Origin: Stomoxys calcitrans
Lineage: Eukaryota > Arthropoda > Insecta > Diptera > Muscidae
Direction of reading: 5' to 3'
DNA length: 64,000 bases
Assembly: GCF_963082655.1 (NCBI RefSeq)
Contig: NC_081553.1
Span: 33,273,301-33,337,300, forward strand
The position numbers and the translations under genes are program-made. This document shows positions 33,010 to 45,100 of this stretch, in pieces (position 1 is the stretch's first letter; every line of letters begins with the position of its first letter). The notes below the pieces were generated by a model. That model did no database searches and was not told where the DNA came from. It was given only the letters and a program-made list of their open reading frames with translations.

Positions 33010-33645
33010 GATGGAGTCACGAATTAAGGCCCATTTCTCTCTAGGACGCATAGTTTAGGAGATACAGCCATTTTAAGTTTTCAAACTGAAATTTCGATTT
33101 CTAATGGATTTTCAATGAAATTTTGAATTTGTTGATGGAGTCACGAATTAAGGTCCATTTCCCTCTAGGACGCATAGTTTAGGAGATACAGCCATTTTAA
33201 GTTTTCCAACTGAAATTTCAATTTCTAGTGGATTTTCAATGAAATATTAAATTTTTGATGGAGTCACGAATTAAGGCCCATTTCCCTTTAGGACGCATAG
33301 TTGAGGACGCGTAGTTGAGGAGATACAGCCATTTTAAGTTTTCCAACTGAAAATTCGATTTCTAATGGATTTTCAATGAAATTTTGAATTTTTTGATGGA
33401 GTCACGAATTAAGGCCCATTTCCCTCTAGGACGCATAGTTGAGGAGATACATCCATTTTAAGTTTTCCAACTGAAATTTCCATTTCTAGTGGATTTTCAA
33501 TGAAATTTTTTGATGGAGTCACGAATTAAGGACCATTTCCCTCTACGACGCATAGTTTAGGAGATACAGCCATTTTAAGTTTTCAAACTGAAATTTCGAT
33601 TTCTAATGGATTTTCAATAAAATTTTAAATTTTTTGATGGAGTCA
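33010..33645. repeat. 124-bp tandem array, about five units
   Basis: Units start ATGGAGTCACGAATTAAGG at 33011, 33135, 33258, 33396 and 33513, and a partial one at 33637. Spacing is 117-138 bp, mostly 123-124. It contains GGACGCATAGTTTAGGAGA and ATGGATTTTCAATGAAATTT. It is non-coding. Confidence 0.9.
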
Positions 33646-34239
33646 CGCTCATCGTTCTGCCTATGCCAACACAACATGTTCTCTGAACTTTTTGTATGGT
33701 CCTTATGTTGCACTTTTTCTCCATAGCATTCCACCAAACTACTCAGGAGTAAGTTAGTATTGGTGTAATCTCGCTCCTGTAGAGCCAGAGGACTATCAAC
33801 GGATTTAGGCCCCATTTCGAGCCTACGGCCCGTCTACATCATAGTGCCCAAAATCTGTGGGCCTTCTCTGTACGCTCCTGAATGTGATACTTCCAATGTA
33901 GTTTCCAGTCCCAGATCACACCTAAGTATTTGACCTTGTCAGATATCGAAATCGTGTTATTGGGGGAAACTTGGTGTGTTAAATTGGCCCACCTTCGTCT
34001 TCTTCGTGAACAGTCATATTTCTGTCTTCTCTGGGTTAACATTGATACCTCTGGGTATAGCCCAGTCATAGGCCATATGTAAGACCTTAACGGCCATTCT
34101 GCATAGCTTGTTCGGATCCTTACCCCTTAGAAGTATTATAACATAGTCTGCGTAGCAGACGGGTTCAAATCCCTTCTCAGTCAGCATCCGTAATAGGTCA
34201 TTTACGGTGGTCACCCATAGGAGTGGCGATACAACTTAT

Positions 34240-34362
34240 GGTAAAAGGTGCTGGTAATTACATTAAGCTTAAACTCGAATCGGGCAGCACTCATTGATAT
34301 GTGAGAAGTTTGCTCCTGTTCCTTAATGTGGAATATGTACGGGCAAATTTGCCCAGATGTAA
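34240..34362 (+). mobile_element. SINE1 3' half
   Basis: Starts near AAGCTTAAACTCGAATCGGG and ends at TACGGGCAAATTTGCCC. Only the non-tRNA part is present. Confidence 0.65.
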
Positions 34363-35052
34363 CAAGTACCATACATAAACCCATAATGCTTCCTATTCCT
34401 TGAAGTCCAATCAAAATAATAAAATCTAATGAATAGAACCTTCATATCTACCATTACTAGTTTAGATTTTCTTCTCTTGTGATTTTTGAGTTCAAAGAAA
34501 AGAATCGAAGAACAATGAGCGTTCGTTTAAAAAAATCCTGCTAATCTGAGAACTTAAACTTTTCTTGTGAAGCTGTTTGCTTCTTAGCCAAATCCTATTA
34601 TCTTTTCGATTAAAAGAAAATGATGTTCTTGGTTGTTTTCAAAGCTAGCTAAAATAGCTAATGTGTATCTATTTCTCGCTCAGTCAGTTACAAGTCAAAA
34701 CTATTTTTAATTTTTAAAATCTATTTCAATTCGATGTTGTAATTGTGGTAACTTAACTCTTGCTTGGGCGATTGTAGTTATTTAGTTGATGTCCATAACA
34801 CAAGCTTTATATGCACGATGTGGCACAGTGGGTTGGTGGGAGCAAAGAGGCGAAATGAAAGTCTCATCCAATTCTTAGACTAAGGAATAGATGCTTATGT
34901 GAATATATGGCACAGAGTAGGCCAAGGAACGTCACAGGGACAAATATTGTCGCTACACGCAAAAAAAATTGTCTGTCTCACATTAAGCCAAATTTTGACA
35001 AGTAAACGGGTTTGGTGAAAAACGTTGGACTTTGTTAACTATGAAGGTAAAT
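34363..35052. other. AT-rich stretch, nothing recognised
   Basis: No ORF, repeat family or known motif that I can support. Confidence 0.4.
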
Positions 35053-35217
35053 GTTTATACCCTACACTACCACTGTGGTACAGGGTATTATAGATTTGTG
35101 CATTTGATTGCAACGCTAAGAAGGAAAAGAGCTAGACCCGTCGATAAGTATACGGATCGGCTTAGAATCACTTCATGATTCGATTTAGCTATGTCCGTCT
35201 GTCTGTCTATCTGTCCA
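35053..35217 (-). repeat. Fragment of a third array-type repeat family (C)
   Basis: Begins TACCCTACACTACCACTGTG with a hairpin-like partner ACAGGGTA, followed by CTATGTCCGTCTGTCTGTC. The GTCCGTCTGTC block is also a feature of family A and B tails, suggesting a related family. It is interrupted by A4 at 35218. Confidence 0.5.
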
Positions 35218-36262
35218 TTTTTATACCCACCACCGAAGGATGGGGGTATATTCATTTTGTCATTCCGTTTGCAACACATTGAAATATCCATTTCCGACCC
35301 TATAAAGAATATATATTCTTGATCAGCGTAAAAATCTAAGACGATCGAGACATGTCCGTCCGTCTGTCAGTTGAAATCACGCTACAGTCTTTAAAAATAC
35401 AATAGAAATATTGAGCTCAAACTTTGGACAGAATTTTTTTTGTCCATAAGGTTAAGTTCGAAGATGGGCTATATCGGACTATATCTTGATATAGTCCCCA
35501 TATAGACCGATTCGCCGATTTAGGGTTTTAGGCCCATAAAAGCCACATTCATTATCCGATTTTGCTGAAATTTGAGACAGTGAGTTGTGTTAGGCCCTTC
35601 GACTTCCTTCGTTAATTTGGCTTAGATCGGTTGAGATTTGGATATAGCTGTCATATAGACCGATCTCTCTGTTTTAGGTTTTGGGCCCATAAAAGGCGCA
35701 TTTATTATCCGATTTTGCTGAAATTTGGGACAGTAAGTTATGTTAGGCCATCCGACATCCGTCGTCAATTTGGCCCAGATCGGTCCAGATTTGGATATAG
35801 CTGCCATATAGACAGATCCTCCGATTTAGGGTCTTGGGCCATAAAAGCCACATTTATTATCCGATTTTGCTGAAATTTGGGACAGTGAGTTGTCTTATGC
35901 CCTTTGACATCTTACTTCAATTTGGCCCTGACCGGTCCAGATTTGAATATAGCTGCCATATTGACCTATTTCTCCATTTGAGGATTTGGGCCCATAATAG
36001 GCGCATTTATTGTCCGATGTCGCCGAAATTTGGGACGGTGGGTCAAGTTAAGCCCCTTGACATACTTCGTCAATATAGCCCAGATCGGTCCAGATTTGGA
36101 TATAGCTGCCATATAGGCCGATCTCTCGGTTATAGGTTTTGGAGGCATAAAAGGTGCATTTATTGTCCGATTTCATCGAAATTTGGGACAGTGCTTTGTG
36201 TTAGGCTCTTCGACATTTCTCTTCAACTTGGTCCAGATCGGTTTAGACTTAAATATATCGTC
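35218..36262 (-). mobile_element. Family A element (A4), head side cut
   Basis: Tail arm in reverse: TATACCCACCACCGAAGGAT, then GTCCGTCCGTCTGTC, then about five core units. It stops at LINE sequence near 36263 without the head palindrome. Confidence 0.75.
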
Positions 36263-36716
36263 ATATACCGTCAATGTCGGTGGAAAAGACATTAGCCGGA
36301 AGTCGATTCCACATACGAATGGTTCGGGCGAAAAATGAATATTCACGGTAATGCATGGTTGGGTCGACTGGCCAATCTATAACAAACGGGTGTGAGTTCC
36401 TGGCAAGTCTTGTATTTCTGGTGAACAACCTAACGTCAGGGATAAGAAGACGAATATCCCTGGAATACACGCCATGAAAATAACGATAGAGCAATACAAC
36501 ACTACCCACATTCCGACGATGTTCAACAGAAGCAATAGAATTGGATACCCTACTGTCCCCAATCAACACCATCACTCTCCGTTGAACCCGTTTAAGTAGC
36601 TCTAAGGATGATTTTGGAGCTCCTGCCCATACATGAGAGTTATATTCGATCCTCGGCCTGATGTAGGTAGTATAGATATTGAGAAGATCAGAAGAGGGGA
36701 ATATTTCTTGCAACGC
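36263..36716 (-). pseudogene. CR1/Jockey-like LINE C-terminal fragment
   Basis: A 150-codon frame without stops on the minus strand: YTTYIRPRIEYNSHVWAGAP, RVQRRVMVLIGD, VEHRRNVGSVVLLYRYFHG, LARNSHPFVIDW, FFARTIRMWNRLPANVF. These are the standard thumb and tail motifs downstream of reverse transcriptase in CR1/Jockey-like LINEs. No catalytic domain is present. It is the best-preserved LINE piece here, suggesting a fairly recent insertion. Confidence 0.8.
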
Positions 36717-36769
36717 TTAAGAAACCCGAACACTTGAATGCTTCTTTCGACACTTCGAATACGTGTTTT

Positions 36770-37195
36770 GATCAACAGATATCACATTGTATCTTCATGC
36801 CCCGTCCGTCTGTCGAAATGACGATAATGATAGTGCGCGTTCGTAGCCGCTTAAAATTTTGCACAGATACTTATTACTGATGTAGGTCGTTGGGGATTGC
36901 AAATGGGTCATATCGGTTCAGATTTAGATATAGCTCCTATATAAACCGATCTCCCGATTTGATTTCTTGAGCCTCTGGAAGCCGCAATTTCTGTCCGATT
37001 TAGCTGAAGTGCTCTGTTATGACTTCCAACAACTGTTCTAAGTACAATCCTAATCGGTCTATAACCTGATATAGCTCCCATATAAACCTGTCTTCCGATT
37101 TGACTTCTTGAGCCGCAGGAAGTAGTCTGTTACGACTTCCAACAACTGTGCCAAATACTTTCCAAATTAGTCTATACCCTGATATTTCTTATTCT
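36770..37195 (-). repeat. Family B fragment
   Basis: Two to three family B units (ATATAGCTCCTATATAAACC, GCCGCAATTTCTGTCCGATT) with part of the B tail (CCGTCCGTCTGTCGAAATGA). Confidence 0.65.
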
Positions 37196-37202
37196 TTGGC
37201 AT

Positions 37203-38376
37203 ATTTTTATACTCACCATCGAAGGATGGGGGTATATTCATTTTGTCATTCCGTTTGCAACACATCGAAATATCTATTTCCGACACTATAAAGTATATAT
37301 ATTCTTGATCAGCGTAAAAATCTAAGACGATCGAGCCATGTCCGTCCGTCTATCACGCTACAGTCTTTAAAAATACGCAGGTTAAGTTCGAAGATGAGCC
37401 ATATCGGACTATATCTCGACATTGTTTATCAATTTGGTCCAGATCGGCTCAGATTTGAATATAGCTGCCATATAGACCGATCTCACGATATAACGTTTTG
37501 GGCCCATAAAAGGCGCATTTATTGTCCGATTTCGACGAAGTTTGGGACAGTTAGTTGTGTCAGGCCCTTGCTCATATCGGTTCAGATTTGGATATAGCTG
37601 CCATATAGACCGATCTCTCAATATAAAGTTTTGGGCCCATAAAATGCTCTTTTAATTTCCGATTTCGCCGAAACTTGGGACAGTGAGTTGCATTAAGCCC
37701 TTCCACAACTTTCTCCAATTTGGCCCAGATCGGTTTAGATTTGTATATAGCTGCCATATAGACCGATATCTCGATTTAAGGTTTTAGGCCCATAAAAAGC
37801 GCATTTATTGTCCGATTTCGACGAAACTTGGGACAAGGAGTTTTGTCAGGCCCTTCAATATTCTTCTTCAATTTTGCTAAGATCGGTCCAGATTTAGATA
37901 TAGTTGCCATATAGACCGATCTCTCGATTTAAAGTTTTGGGCCCATAAAAGGCGCATTTATTATCCGATTTTGCCGAAATTTGGGACAGTGAGTTGCGTT
38001 AGGCTCTTCGACAACTTTCTGCAATTTGGTCCACATCGGTTCAGATTTGGATATAGTTGCCATATAGAGCGATCTCTCGATTTAGGGTCTTGGGTCCATA
38101 AAAGGGGCATTTATTGCCCGATTTCGAAGAAGTTTGGGGCAGTGAGTTGTGTTAGGACCTTCGACAGCCCTCTTCAATTTTGTTTAGCACAATTGAACAA
38201 TGACTTGTACTTATTAGTATGTGGTCCAAATCGGAATATATGTCGATATAGCTGCTATGGGGCATTAGGTATACATTTTTCACCGGTTTTTGGCGAAAGT
38301 TGGTTTAAATATATACACGAGGTGATGGGTATCCAAAGTTCGGCCGGGCCGAACTTAACGCCTTTTTACTTGTTTA
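37203..38376 (-). mobile_element. Family A element, complete copy (A5)
   Basis: The plus strand reads tail to head: TTTATACTCACCATCGAAGG ... GAGGTGATGGGTATCC, TTCGGCCGGGCCGAA, CTTAACGCCTTTTTACTTG. Tail arm ACTCACCATC and head arm GATGGGTAT keep partial pairing. Five to six units of about 153 bp. No gene; the open frames through it arise from stop-poor repeats. Confidence 0.8.
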
Positions 38377-40011
38377 CTAGTTGTTTTCGATTCTATCCCA
38401 CTGTGCGTCGTGTTGGCAAAGATCATCGTTAACCGATCGTCAATATTTTGTATTTTGCTTATTGGGATCAATAGAAAGTAAATGGAGGATATGTGTTAAA
38501 AAAAATGCTCTAGTGTACATCAATCATTTGATAAGATTGGCCGAAAATCTATAGTGCTGGGTTACAAAGATTTCTCCCGACCAAACCTTAAGCCATTTTG
38601 ACATACATAGGTTTTTTTTTCATAGAAGTGCTACATATTTTGTTATCTTTGATAAGTTCTAGGTCAGATCATTTGGTTGTGTGTTTTCTTATGGCAGATA
38701 ACCACTATAGATCATAAAGTATTCTCATGAAGTACTCATATCTTTGGTTTATTGTCTTTAAAATAGGGCAAAGTCAAAGTTGTAGACGCTTCTGAGTGCC
38801 AGCTGTGCTAAATTTAAATAAGCGAAGATAAAATTTTACGCATCAAATATTGGAGTGCTGCCTGTATGCCAGATAAGATACAACTACATAACTATTTTGA
38901 GTAGATTAGAACATTTTTAGAGTCGTATTAGAATATTATTCTCTTTAAATAAAAATTATTTAATAAAGATCTAACCTGGATCTATGGCAAACTTTTATAT
39001 ATTTTTTTTAATTTATATATTTTTTTTTAATTTTTTTCCAATAAAACCCATTGTTCCTTGCGAACTTTAAGGCATAAATATTTTAGCGCTTTTCGCTGTA
39101 AAACCTAGCCTGGTCAATGTTTTAGTCATGTGCTTACGCTTATACCCTAGACTAAAGCAACCTTAGCAATATTTTCTAGTTTCCTTGATGTACAGCCGAA
39201 GAAGATGATATGGTCGAAGCGCGGCGGCTGCTGTTATGGACGATTAATGAATCCTGTGGTTAATGTTGCCACAAGCAGCAAAGATTTACTTTTTCACATT
39301 CATCGATTGCATCTTCGTGATGCATGAAATGAAATCAGATACCTTTATGTTCACTGTTCTTCATCATGGCAATGTCTGTGCCTCCATTGGCCAATGGAAA
39401 ACTCCAATACGCTTAACTTCAGCAAAGAGGCCGTTATAAGGTTGTTTTTCATTTCATAGAAATATATAGTGGCGGCGGAAAATAGCAGAAGCTGGCGTCA
39501 TCAATGGTCTTAGCCTAGCCGCCAGCATAACTCCGGCGGCTAGACGCTATCAGCAACTGTTGTACCTATGTGGCATTTGCTGTTACACGGCCAAGTTGCA
39601 ACAAGTTTGTCTGCTTTCAAAATGTTTATTATCATTGGTGAGCAGGAGTAGGGTTTTTTTCAGTTTTCATTCGTTTATTTGTCGGTACATACTGCAAATA
39701 TTAAATTTCCCATCACGCCCCAGTCAGTCTTATAAGACATTTAATTCTAAGAGAGGGGGGGATGAGGTTGATGTTTTAGACGCTTTGTAATGGGTAAATG
39801 TTTTACCGTTGGCACACTTAATGAATTTTGGAATGTAAAGTAGAGTTTCACACACACAATAGATTAGGGCTTTGAGGGTATCGTCCTTTCTAAGGGGTGT
39901 GAGATTTTTATTATATCCACTGCGATAGGATTCAGATTAGACGGCGAATATAACATTAAGAAATATCAGGGTTAATAATCTCATCTCGATGAGTGTTCTA
40001 CTTAGCTGCAA
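38377..40011. other. Non-repeat stretch, nothing assigned
   Basis: AT-rich between 38.9 and 39.1 kb, more GC-rich (GGCGGC words) around 39.2-39.55 kb. No splice-supported ORF or repeat family was recognised. Confidence 0.4.
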
Positions 40012-40250
40012 ATGCAAATTTGCCCATGATCATTCCATTTAAGAACAGAGACAAAGGTCTTAAATATCAATATGGCTGTTGTCCTATTCAAGTTTTAAGC
40101 ACCATAATGGGAATCTGCTTTTTATAGACTGCGCATCGCAGGGCGACATCTGTAAGGACATCTGTTAGGAGGCGAAAACCACCGTTAACAATTTTTCTCA
40201 TTTTCTTAGCAGGATTTGAACTCTTTTTTTTTGCGTCATAGGTGAACAGA
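40012..40250 (-). mobile_element. SINE1 diverged copy
   Basis: Runs from GCAAATTTGCCCATGATC to the decayed head near GGATTTGAAC. Directly followed by the Helitron-like element at 40270. Confidence 0.65.
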
Positions 40251-40889
40251 CCTATTTTCTATAAATCCATCTATGTATATAAAAAAGTTGCGTGACTGAC
40301 TGATCATTGCTCAGAATTATGAAATTTTATATGAATGTTGGTCTTGGGCCATAGGCACGGGATAAGGCTGGATTTAGGGATATTCGTACGTTTAGGTACT
40401 AAAAAGTACCAAAGTGGTACATATTTGCCCAGTGCGAACGGAAAGGGCTGGAATTATGTTCTTGGGCTCAAATTAAAGAGTCGAGGTATGGTAGAAAAAA
40501 TTGTGGAAAATCGTACCGCAAGAGGGAGAAATAGAACGTTTTGTACGGCAATGTACTTTAATAGTAAAGTAGTACGGTAATTGGTACCAGTTGGTACTTT
40601 ACTTGTAAATTGAAATAGAGATCTTAATTTTGGAACTTAAGTACACTATTGCAAACTTTGTTGGGTGACAGTAAGATTTTTTGGAAATTTGTACTTTTAG
40701 GTACTAAAAAAAGTATCAAAAAGGTACGAAGTGGGTGAACTTTGTACAGTGCGGATGGATAGAGGTAGATTTTTTTAAATTTGACTTAAAAGACATCTGG
40801 TGCAAAAGGATGAGAGTGAAAAGAAACAAGTAAAAGCGTGCTAAGTTCAGCCGTGCCGAATTTTGGGAACCAATCACCATGGATTATGC

Positions 40890-42176
40890 AAAACAAGTAA
40901 AAGCCTGCTAAGCTCGGCCGGGCCGAATCTTATATACCCTCCACCATGGATCGCATTTGTCGAGTTCTTTTCCCGGCATCTCTTTTTAGCAAAAAAAGGA
41001 TATAAGAAAAGATTTACTCTACTATTAGAGCGATATCAAGATATGGTCCGGTTGGGACCACAAATAAATTATATGTTGGAGACCAGTGTAAAATGTCAGC
41101 CAATTCGAATAAGAATTACGCCCTTTGGGGGCTCAAGAAGTAAAATAGATAGATCGATTTATATAGGAGCTGTATCGGGCTATAGACCGATTCAGACCAT
41201 AATAAACACGTATGTTGATGGTCATGAGAGAATCCGTCGTACAAAATTTCAGGCAAATCGGATAATAATTGCGACCTCTAGAGGCTCAAGAAGTCACGAT
41301 CGCAGATAGGTTTATGTGGCAGCTATATCAGATTATGAACCGATTTGAACCTTATTTGACACAGTTGTACGTCATGCAAAATTTCAGCCAAATCGGATAA
41401 GAATTGCGCCCTCTAGAAGCTCAAGAAGTTAAGTCCCCAGATATGTTTATATGACAGCTATATCAGGTTATTAATCGATTTGAACCATACTAGGCACAGT
41501 TGTTGGATATCAGAATAAAATACTACGTGCAAAAGTTCATTCCAATCAGATAGGAATTGCGCACTCTAGAGGCTCAAGAAGTCAAGACCCAAGATCGGTT
41601 TATATGACAGCTACATCAGGTTGTGGACGGATTTGAACCATACTTCGCACAGTTATTGGATATCATAACAAAACACGTCATTCCAATCGGATAAGAATTG
41701 CGAACTCTAGAAGCTCAAGAATTCAAGACCCAAGATCGGTTTATATGGGAGCTATATCAAACATGGACCGATTTGAACTATACTTGAAACAGTTGTTGGA
41801 TATCATAACAAAACAAGTCGTGCAAAATTTCAGCCAAATCGGATAAGAATTGCGCCCTCTAGAGACTCAAGAAGCCAAGACCCAAGATCGGTTTATATGA
41901 CAGCTACATCAAAACATGGACCGATATGGCCCATTTACAATACCAACCGATCTACATTAATAAGAAGTATTTGTGCAAAATTTCAAGCGGCTAGCTTTAC
42001 TCTTTCGGAAGTTAGCGTGCTTTCAACAGACGGACGGACATGGCTAGATCGACATTAAATGACGCGACGATCAAGAATATATATACTTTATGAGGTCTTA
42101 GACGAATATTTCGAGTAGTTACAAACAGAATGACGAAATTAGTATACCCCCCATCCTACGGTGGAGGGCATAAAAA
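40890..42176 (+). mobile_element. Family B element, inner complete copy
   Basis: Head AAGTAAAAGCCTGCTAAG, CTCGGCCGGGCCGAA, TATACCCTCCACCATGG. Six units of about 155 bp (GGTTTATATGACAGCTATAT, GAATTGCGCCCTCTAGA). Tail GAATATATATACTTTATGAG, then CCTACGGTGGAGGGCATAAA. Head CCCTCCACC pairs with tail GGTGGAGGG. Confidence 0.85.
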
Positions 42177-42458
42177 TGTATACAAAATAAATTTAGTTGA
42201 TGGACATAATTTTATTCGACATACAAAACTTCTGTCAAACCTACAAAAATTAAAGTTTCTAGGAACCGAAAAATGATGATAAAGAGACTGATTTAGATCG
42301 CACTTGGTTATTGGAGTTATTGGAACTCATAACAGAATATCACATTTCAGCTAAATCGGACAAAAATTGCGGCTTGCAGGGGCTCAAGAAGACAACTCTG
42401 TAGATCGGTTTATATGGTATGGCTCGTTTGCAATTCCCAACGACCAACATCCATATTA

Positions 42459-42694
42459 TTGGGTTGCCCAAGAAGTAATTGCGGATTTTTCATATAGTCG
42501 GCGTTGACAAATTTTTTCACAGCTTGTGACTCTGTAATTGCATTCTTTTTTCTGTCAGTTATCAGCTGTTACTTTTAGCTTGCTTTAGAAAAAAAGTGTA
42601 AAAAAAGTATATTTGATTAAAGTTCATTCAAAGTTTTATTAAAAATGCATTTACTTTCTTTTAAAAAATCCGCAATTACTTTTTGGGCAACCAA
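42459..42694 (-). mobile_element. TA-flanked MITE (mariner-like), copy 3
   Basis: Reverse orientation of copies 1, 2 and 4. TA at 42457-42458 and 42695-42696. Inserted in the outer family B element. Confidence 0.85.
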
Positions 42695-42866
42695 TAAGTA
42701 TCTGTGCACAATTTCAAGTGGCTAGCTTTACGCGTTCGACCGCTATCGTGATTTCGACAGACGAATGGACGGACATGGCTAGATCGACTCAGAGCGTCGA
42801 GACGTCGAGAAATATATATGCTTTAAGGGGTCTTAGACGAATATTTCGAGGTGTTACAAAACGGAA

Positions 42867-44036
42867 TTAAAGAAGAATGTCGAATACTCTAACACAACTC
42901 ACTGTCCCTAATTTCGGTGACATCGGACAATATATGCGCCATTTATTGGCCCAAGACCTTAAATCGAGAAATCGGTCTATATGGCAGCTATATCCAAATT
43001 TGGACCGATCTGAACCAAATTAAAGAAGAATATCGAAGGCTGCAACACAATTCACTGTCCCAAATTTCGGCGACATCGGACAATAAATGCGCCTTTTATG
43101 GGCCCAAGACCTTTAATCGAGAGATCGGTCTATATGACAGCTATATCCAAATCTTGACCGATATGGGCCAACTCTAAGAGGGATGTCGAAGGGCTCAACA
43201 CAACTCACTGTCCCAAGTTTCGGCGGCATCGGGCAATAAATGCGCTTTTTATGTGCCCAAGACCTTAAATCGAGAGATCGGTCTATATGGCTGCTGTATC
43301 CAAATCTGGACCGATCCGGCCCAAAATAAAGAAGGATGTCGAAGGCCCTAACACAACTCACTGCCGAAATTTCGGCGACAATGGACAACAAATGGGCCTT
43401 TTATGGGCCCAAAACCTTAAATCCAGATGTCGTTCTATGTGACACCTATATCCAAATCTGATCCGATCTGGGCCAAATTAAACAGGGATGTCGAAGGGCC
43501 TAACACAACTCACTGCCCCAAATTTCTGCAACATCGGATAGTAAACTGGCCTTTTATGGGCCCAAGACCTTAACTCGAGAGATCGGTCTATATGGCGGCT
43601 ATATCTGATCGTGCTAAATTGAAGAAGGATGTCGCAGGGCTTAACTCAACTCATTGTCCCAAATTTCAGCAAAATCGAAAGATAAATATGGCTTTTATGG
43701 GCCCAAGACCTTAAATCGAGAAATCAATCTATATGGCAGCAGATTTGGATCTGGACCGACCTAACACAACTCACTGTCCCAAATTTCGGCGACTTCGGAT
43801 AATAAATGTGGCTTTTATGGGCCTAAGACCTTAAATCGGTGGATCGGTCTGTATAAGGGCTTTATCAAGATAAAGTCCGCTATAGCCCATTTTCGAATTT
43901 AACCTGCCTATGAACGAAAATAGAATCTGTGCTGATCAAGAATATATATACTTTATAGGGTCGGAAATGGATATTTCGATGTGTTGCAAAAGGAATGACA
44001 AAATGAATACACCCCATTCTTCGGTATTGGGTATAA
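42867..44036 (+). mobile_element. Family A element (A6), head missing
   Basis: Six units with TCGGTCTATATGGCAGCTAT, then the tail with GAATATATATACTTTATAGG and GGTATTGGGTATAAAAG. The head was lost where it joins the family B tail at 42866, pointing to recombination between the two related tails or units. Confidence 0.7.
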
Positions 44037-44079
44037 AAGTAGAACTGGTACCTGGAGAAAACGTACGTTTAGTACCGCA

Positions 44080-45100
44080 ATTGGTACCATTTGGTACTTT
44101 CTTTACAGATGGAGCTAAAAGTCTGAAATATATGATGAAATATATATGATGGTTGACTAACTGACATATTAATAAAAATTAGTACATTTTGGTAGCAAAA
44201 TTGGTACCATTTGGTACTTACTTTACAGATGGAGCTAGAGGTCTGAAATTTGGCATGCATAATGGGTGACTATGAGCTTTTTACAATTCGTACATTTTGT
44301 TACCAAAATTGGTACCATTTGGTACTTTCTGTGCTGATGAAGTTAGAGGTCTGAAATTTGGCATGTAGGTGAGCCTTAGAAATATGCGACGGGTGACTAA
44401 CTGAATTTTTCACAATTCGAACATTTTGGTACCAAAATTGGTACTATTTGATACTTTCTGTATAGATGGAGCTAGAGGTTCGAAATTTGGCATGTAGGTA
44501 CAAATAGGAAAAATATAATGCGACGGGTGCCTAATTGAATTTTTCACAATTCGAACAGTTTGGTACAAAAATTGGTACTTTCTTTATAGACAGACCTAGA
44601 GGTTCGAAATTTGGCTGTAGGTGCAACTAAGAAATAAATGATGGTTGACTAAATTCAAAATTTCTGCAATTTGGTACCATTTGTTACTTTTAGTACAGAT
44701 GGAGCTAGAGGTTTGAAATTTGCAGGCACAACAAGAAAAAATATAATAGGTGACTATGAGCTTTTTACAATTCGTACATTTTGGTACCAAAATTGGTGCT
44801 ATTTGGTACTTTCTCTATGGAAGGAGCTAGAGGCCCGAAATTTGGCATGTAGGTGAGCCTTAGAAATATGCGACGGGTGACTAATTGAATTTTTCACAAT
44901 TCGAACATTTTGGTACCACAATTGGTGCTATTTGGTACTTTCTCTATGGATGGAGCTAGAGGCCCGAAATTTGGCATGTAGGTATAACTACGAAATATAT
45001 TATGCTTGACTAAATGTTCTATTAAAAATTCGTATATTTTGGTACCATTTGGTACTTTCTGTTCAGATGGAGCTAGAGGTCTGAAATTTGGCTTGTAAGT
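44080..45100. repeat. Tandem array of about 120-bp units inside the Helitron-like element
   Basis: The anchor GGAGCTAGAGGTCTGAAATT recurs at about 44231, 44340, 44468, 44591, 44701, 44823, 44952 and 45069. Each unit also has TTTGGTACCAAAATTGGTAC-like sequence. Spacing is 109-129 bp. Confidence 0.85.

Larger units (their letters stand above)
31986..34225 (-). mobile_element. R1/I-like LINE copy A with RNase H
   Basis: Minus strand, 5' to 3': reverse transcriptase end with CYADYVIILL at 34140-34170 (the YADD motif has lost its second Asp) and SDKVKYLGVIWD thumb; a gap at 32975-33645 holding a SINE1 head remnant and a tandem array; linker; RNase H (SCYTDGSMLEDR, LQAEIRAIAEC, NIFANSKIAI with the catalytic Asp changed to Asn, WVPGHKGVRGNERAD) over 32720-32330; then the C-terminal region. 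The end is cut near 31986 and a short segment around CTGGATCCCCCCATAGG is present twice (32010 and 32150). Clade is inferred from RNase H plus a Cys/His tail. Confidence 0.8.
40826..42866 (+). mobile_element. Family B element, outer copy, split by an inner copy and a MITE
   Basis: Head AAGTAAAAGCGTGCTAAG, TTCAGCCGTGCCGAA, AACCAATCACCATGG up to about 40890. It resumes at 42177 with TATACAAAATAAATTTAG (as in B1 reversed) and continues to GAGGTGTTACAAAACGGAAT at 42866, where the tail is lost at the family A join. Confidence 0.75.

Noticed and set aside
35500..38440. Open frames of 60-153 codons encoding repeated peptides such as GYSCHIDRS and KFGTVSCVRP
   Set aside because: They run through family A tandem units, appear on both strands and in shifted frames, and repeat with the DNA unit. 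They come from stop-poor repeat DNA, not a repeat protein. The same applies at 23.5-24, 26.6, 30.6 and 43 kb.
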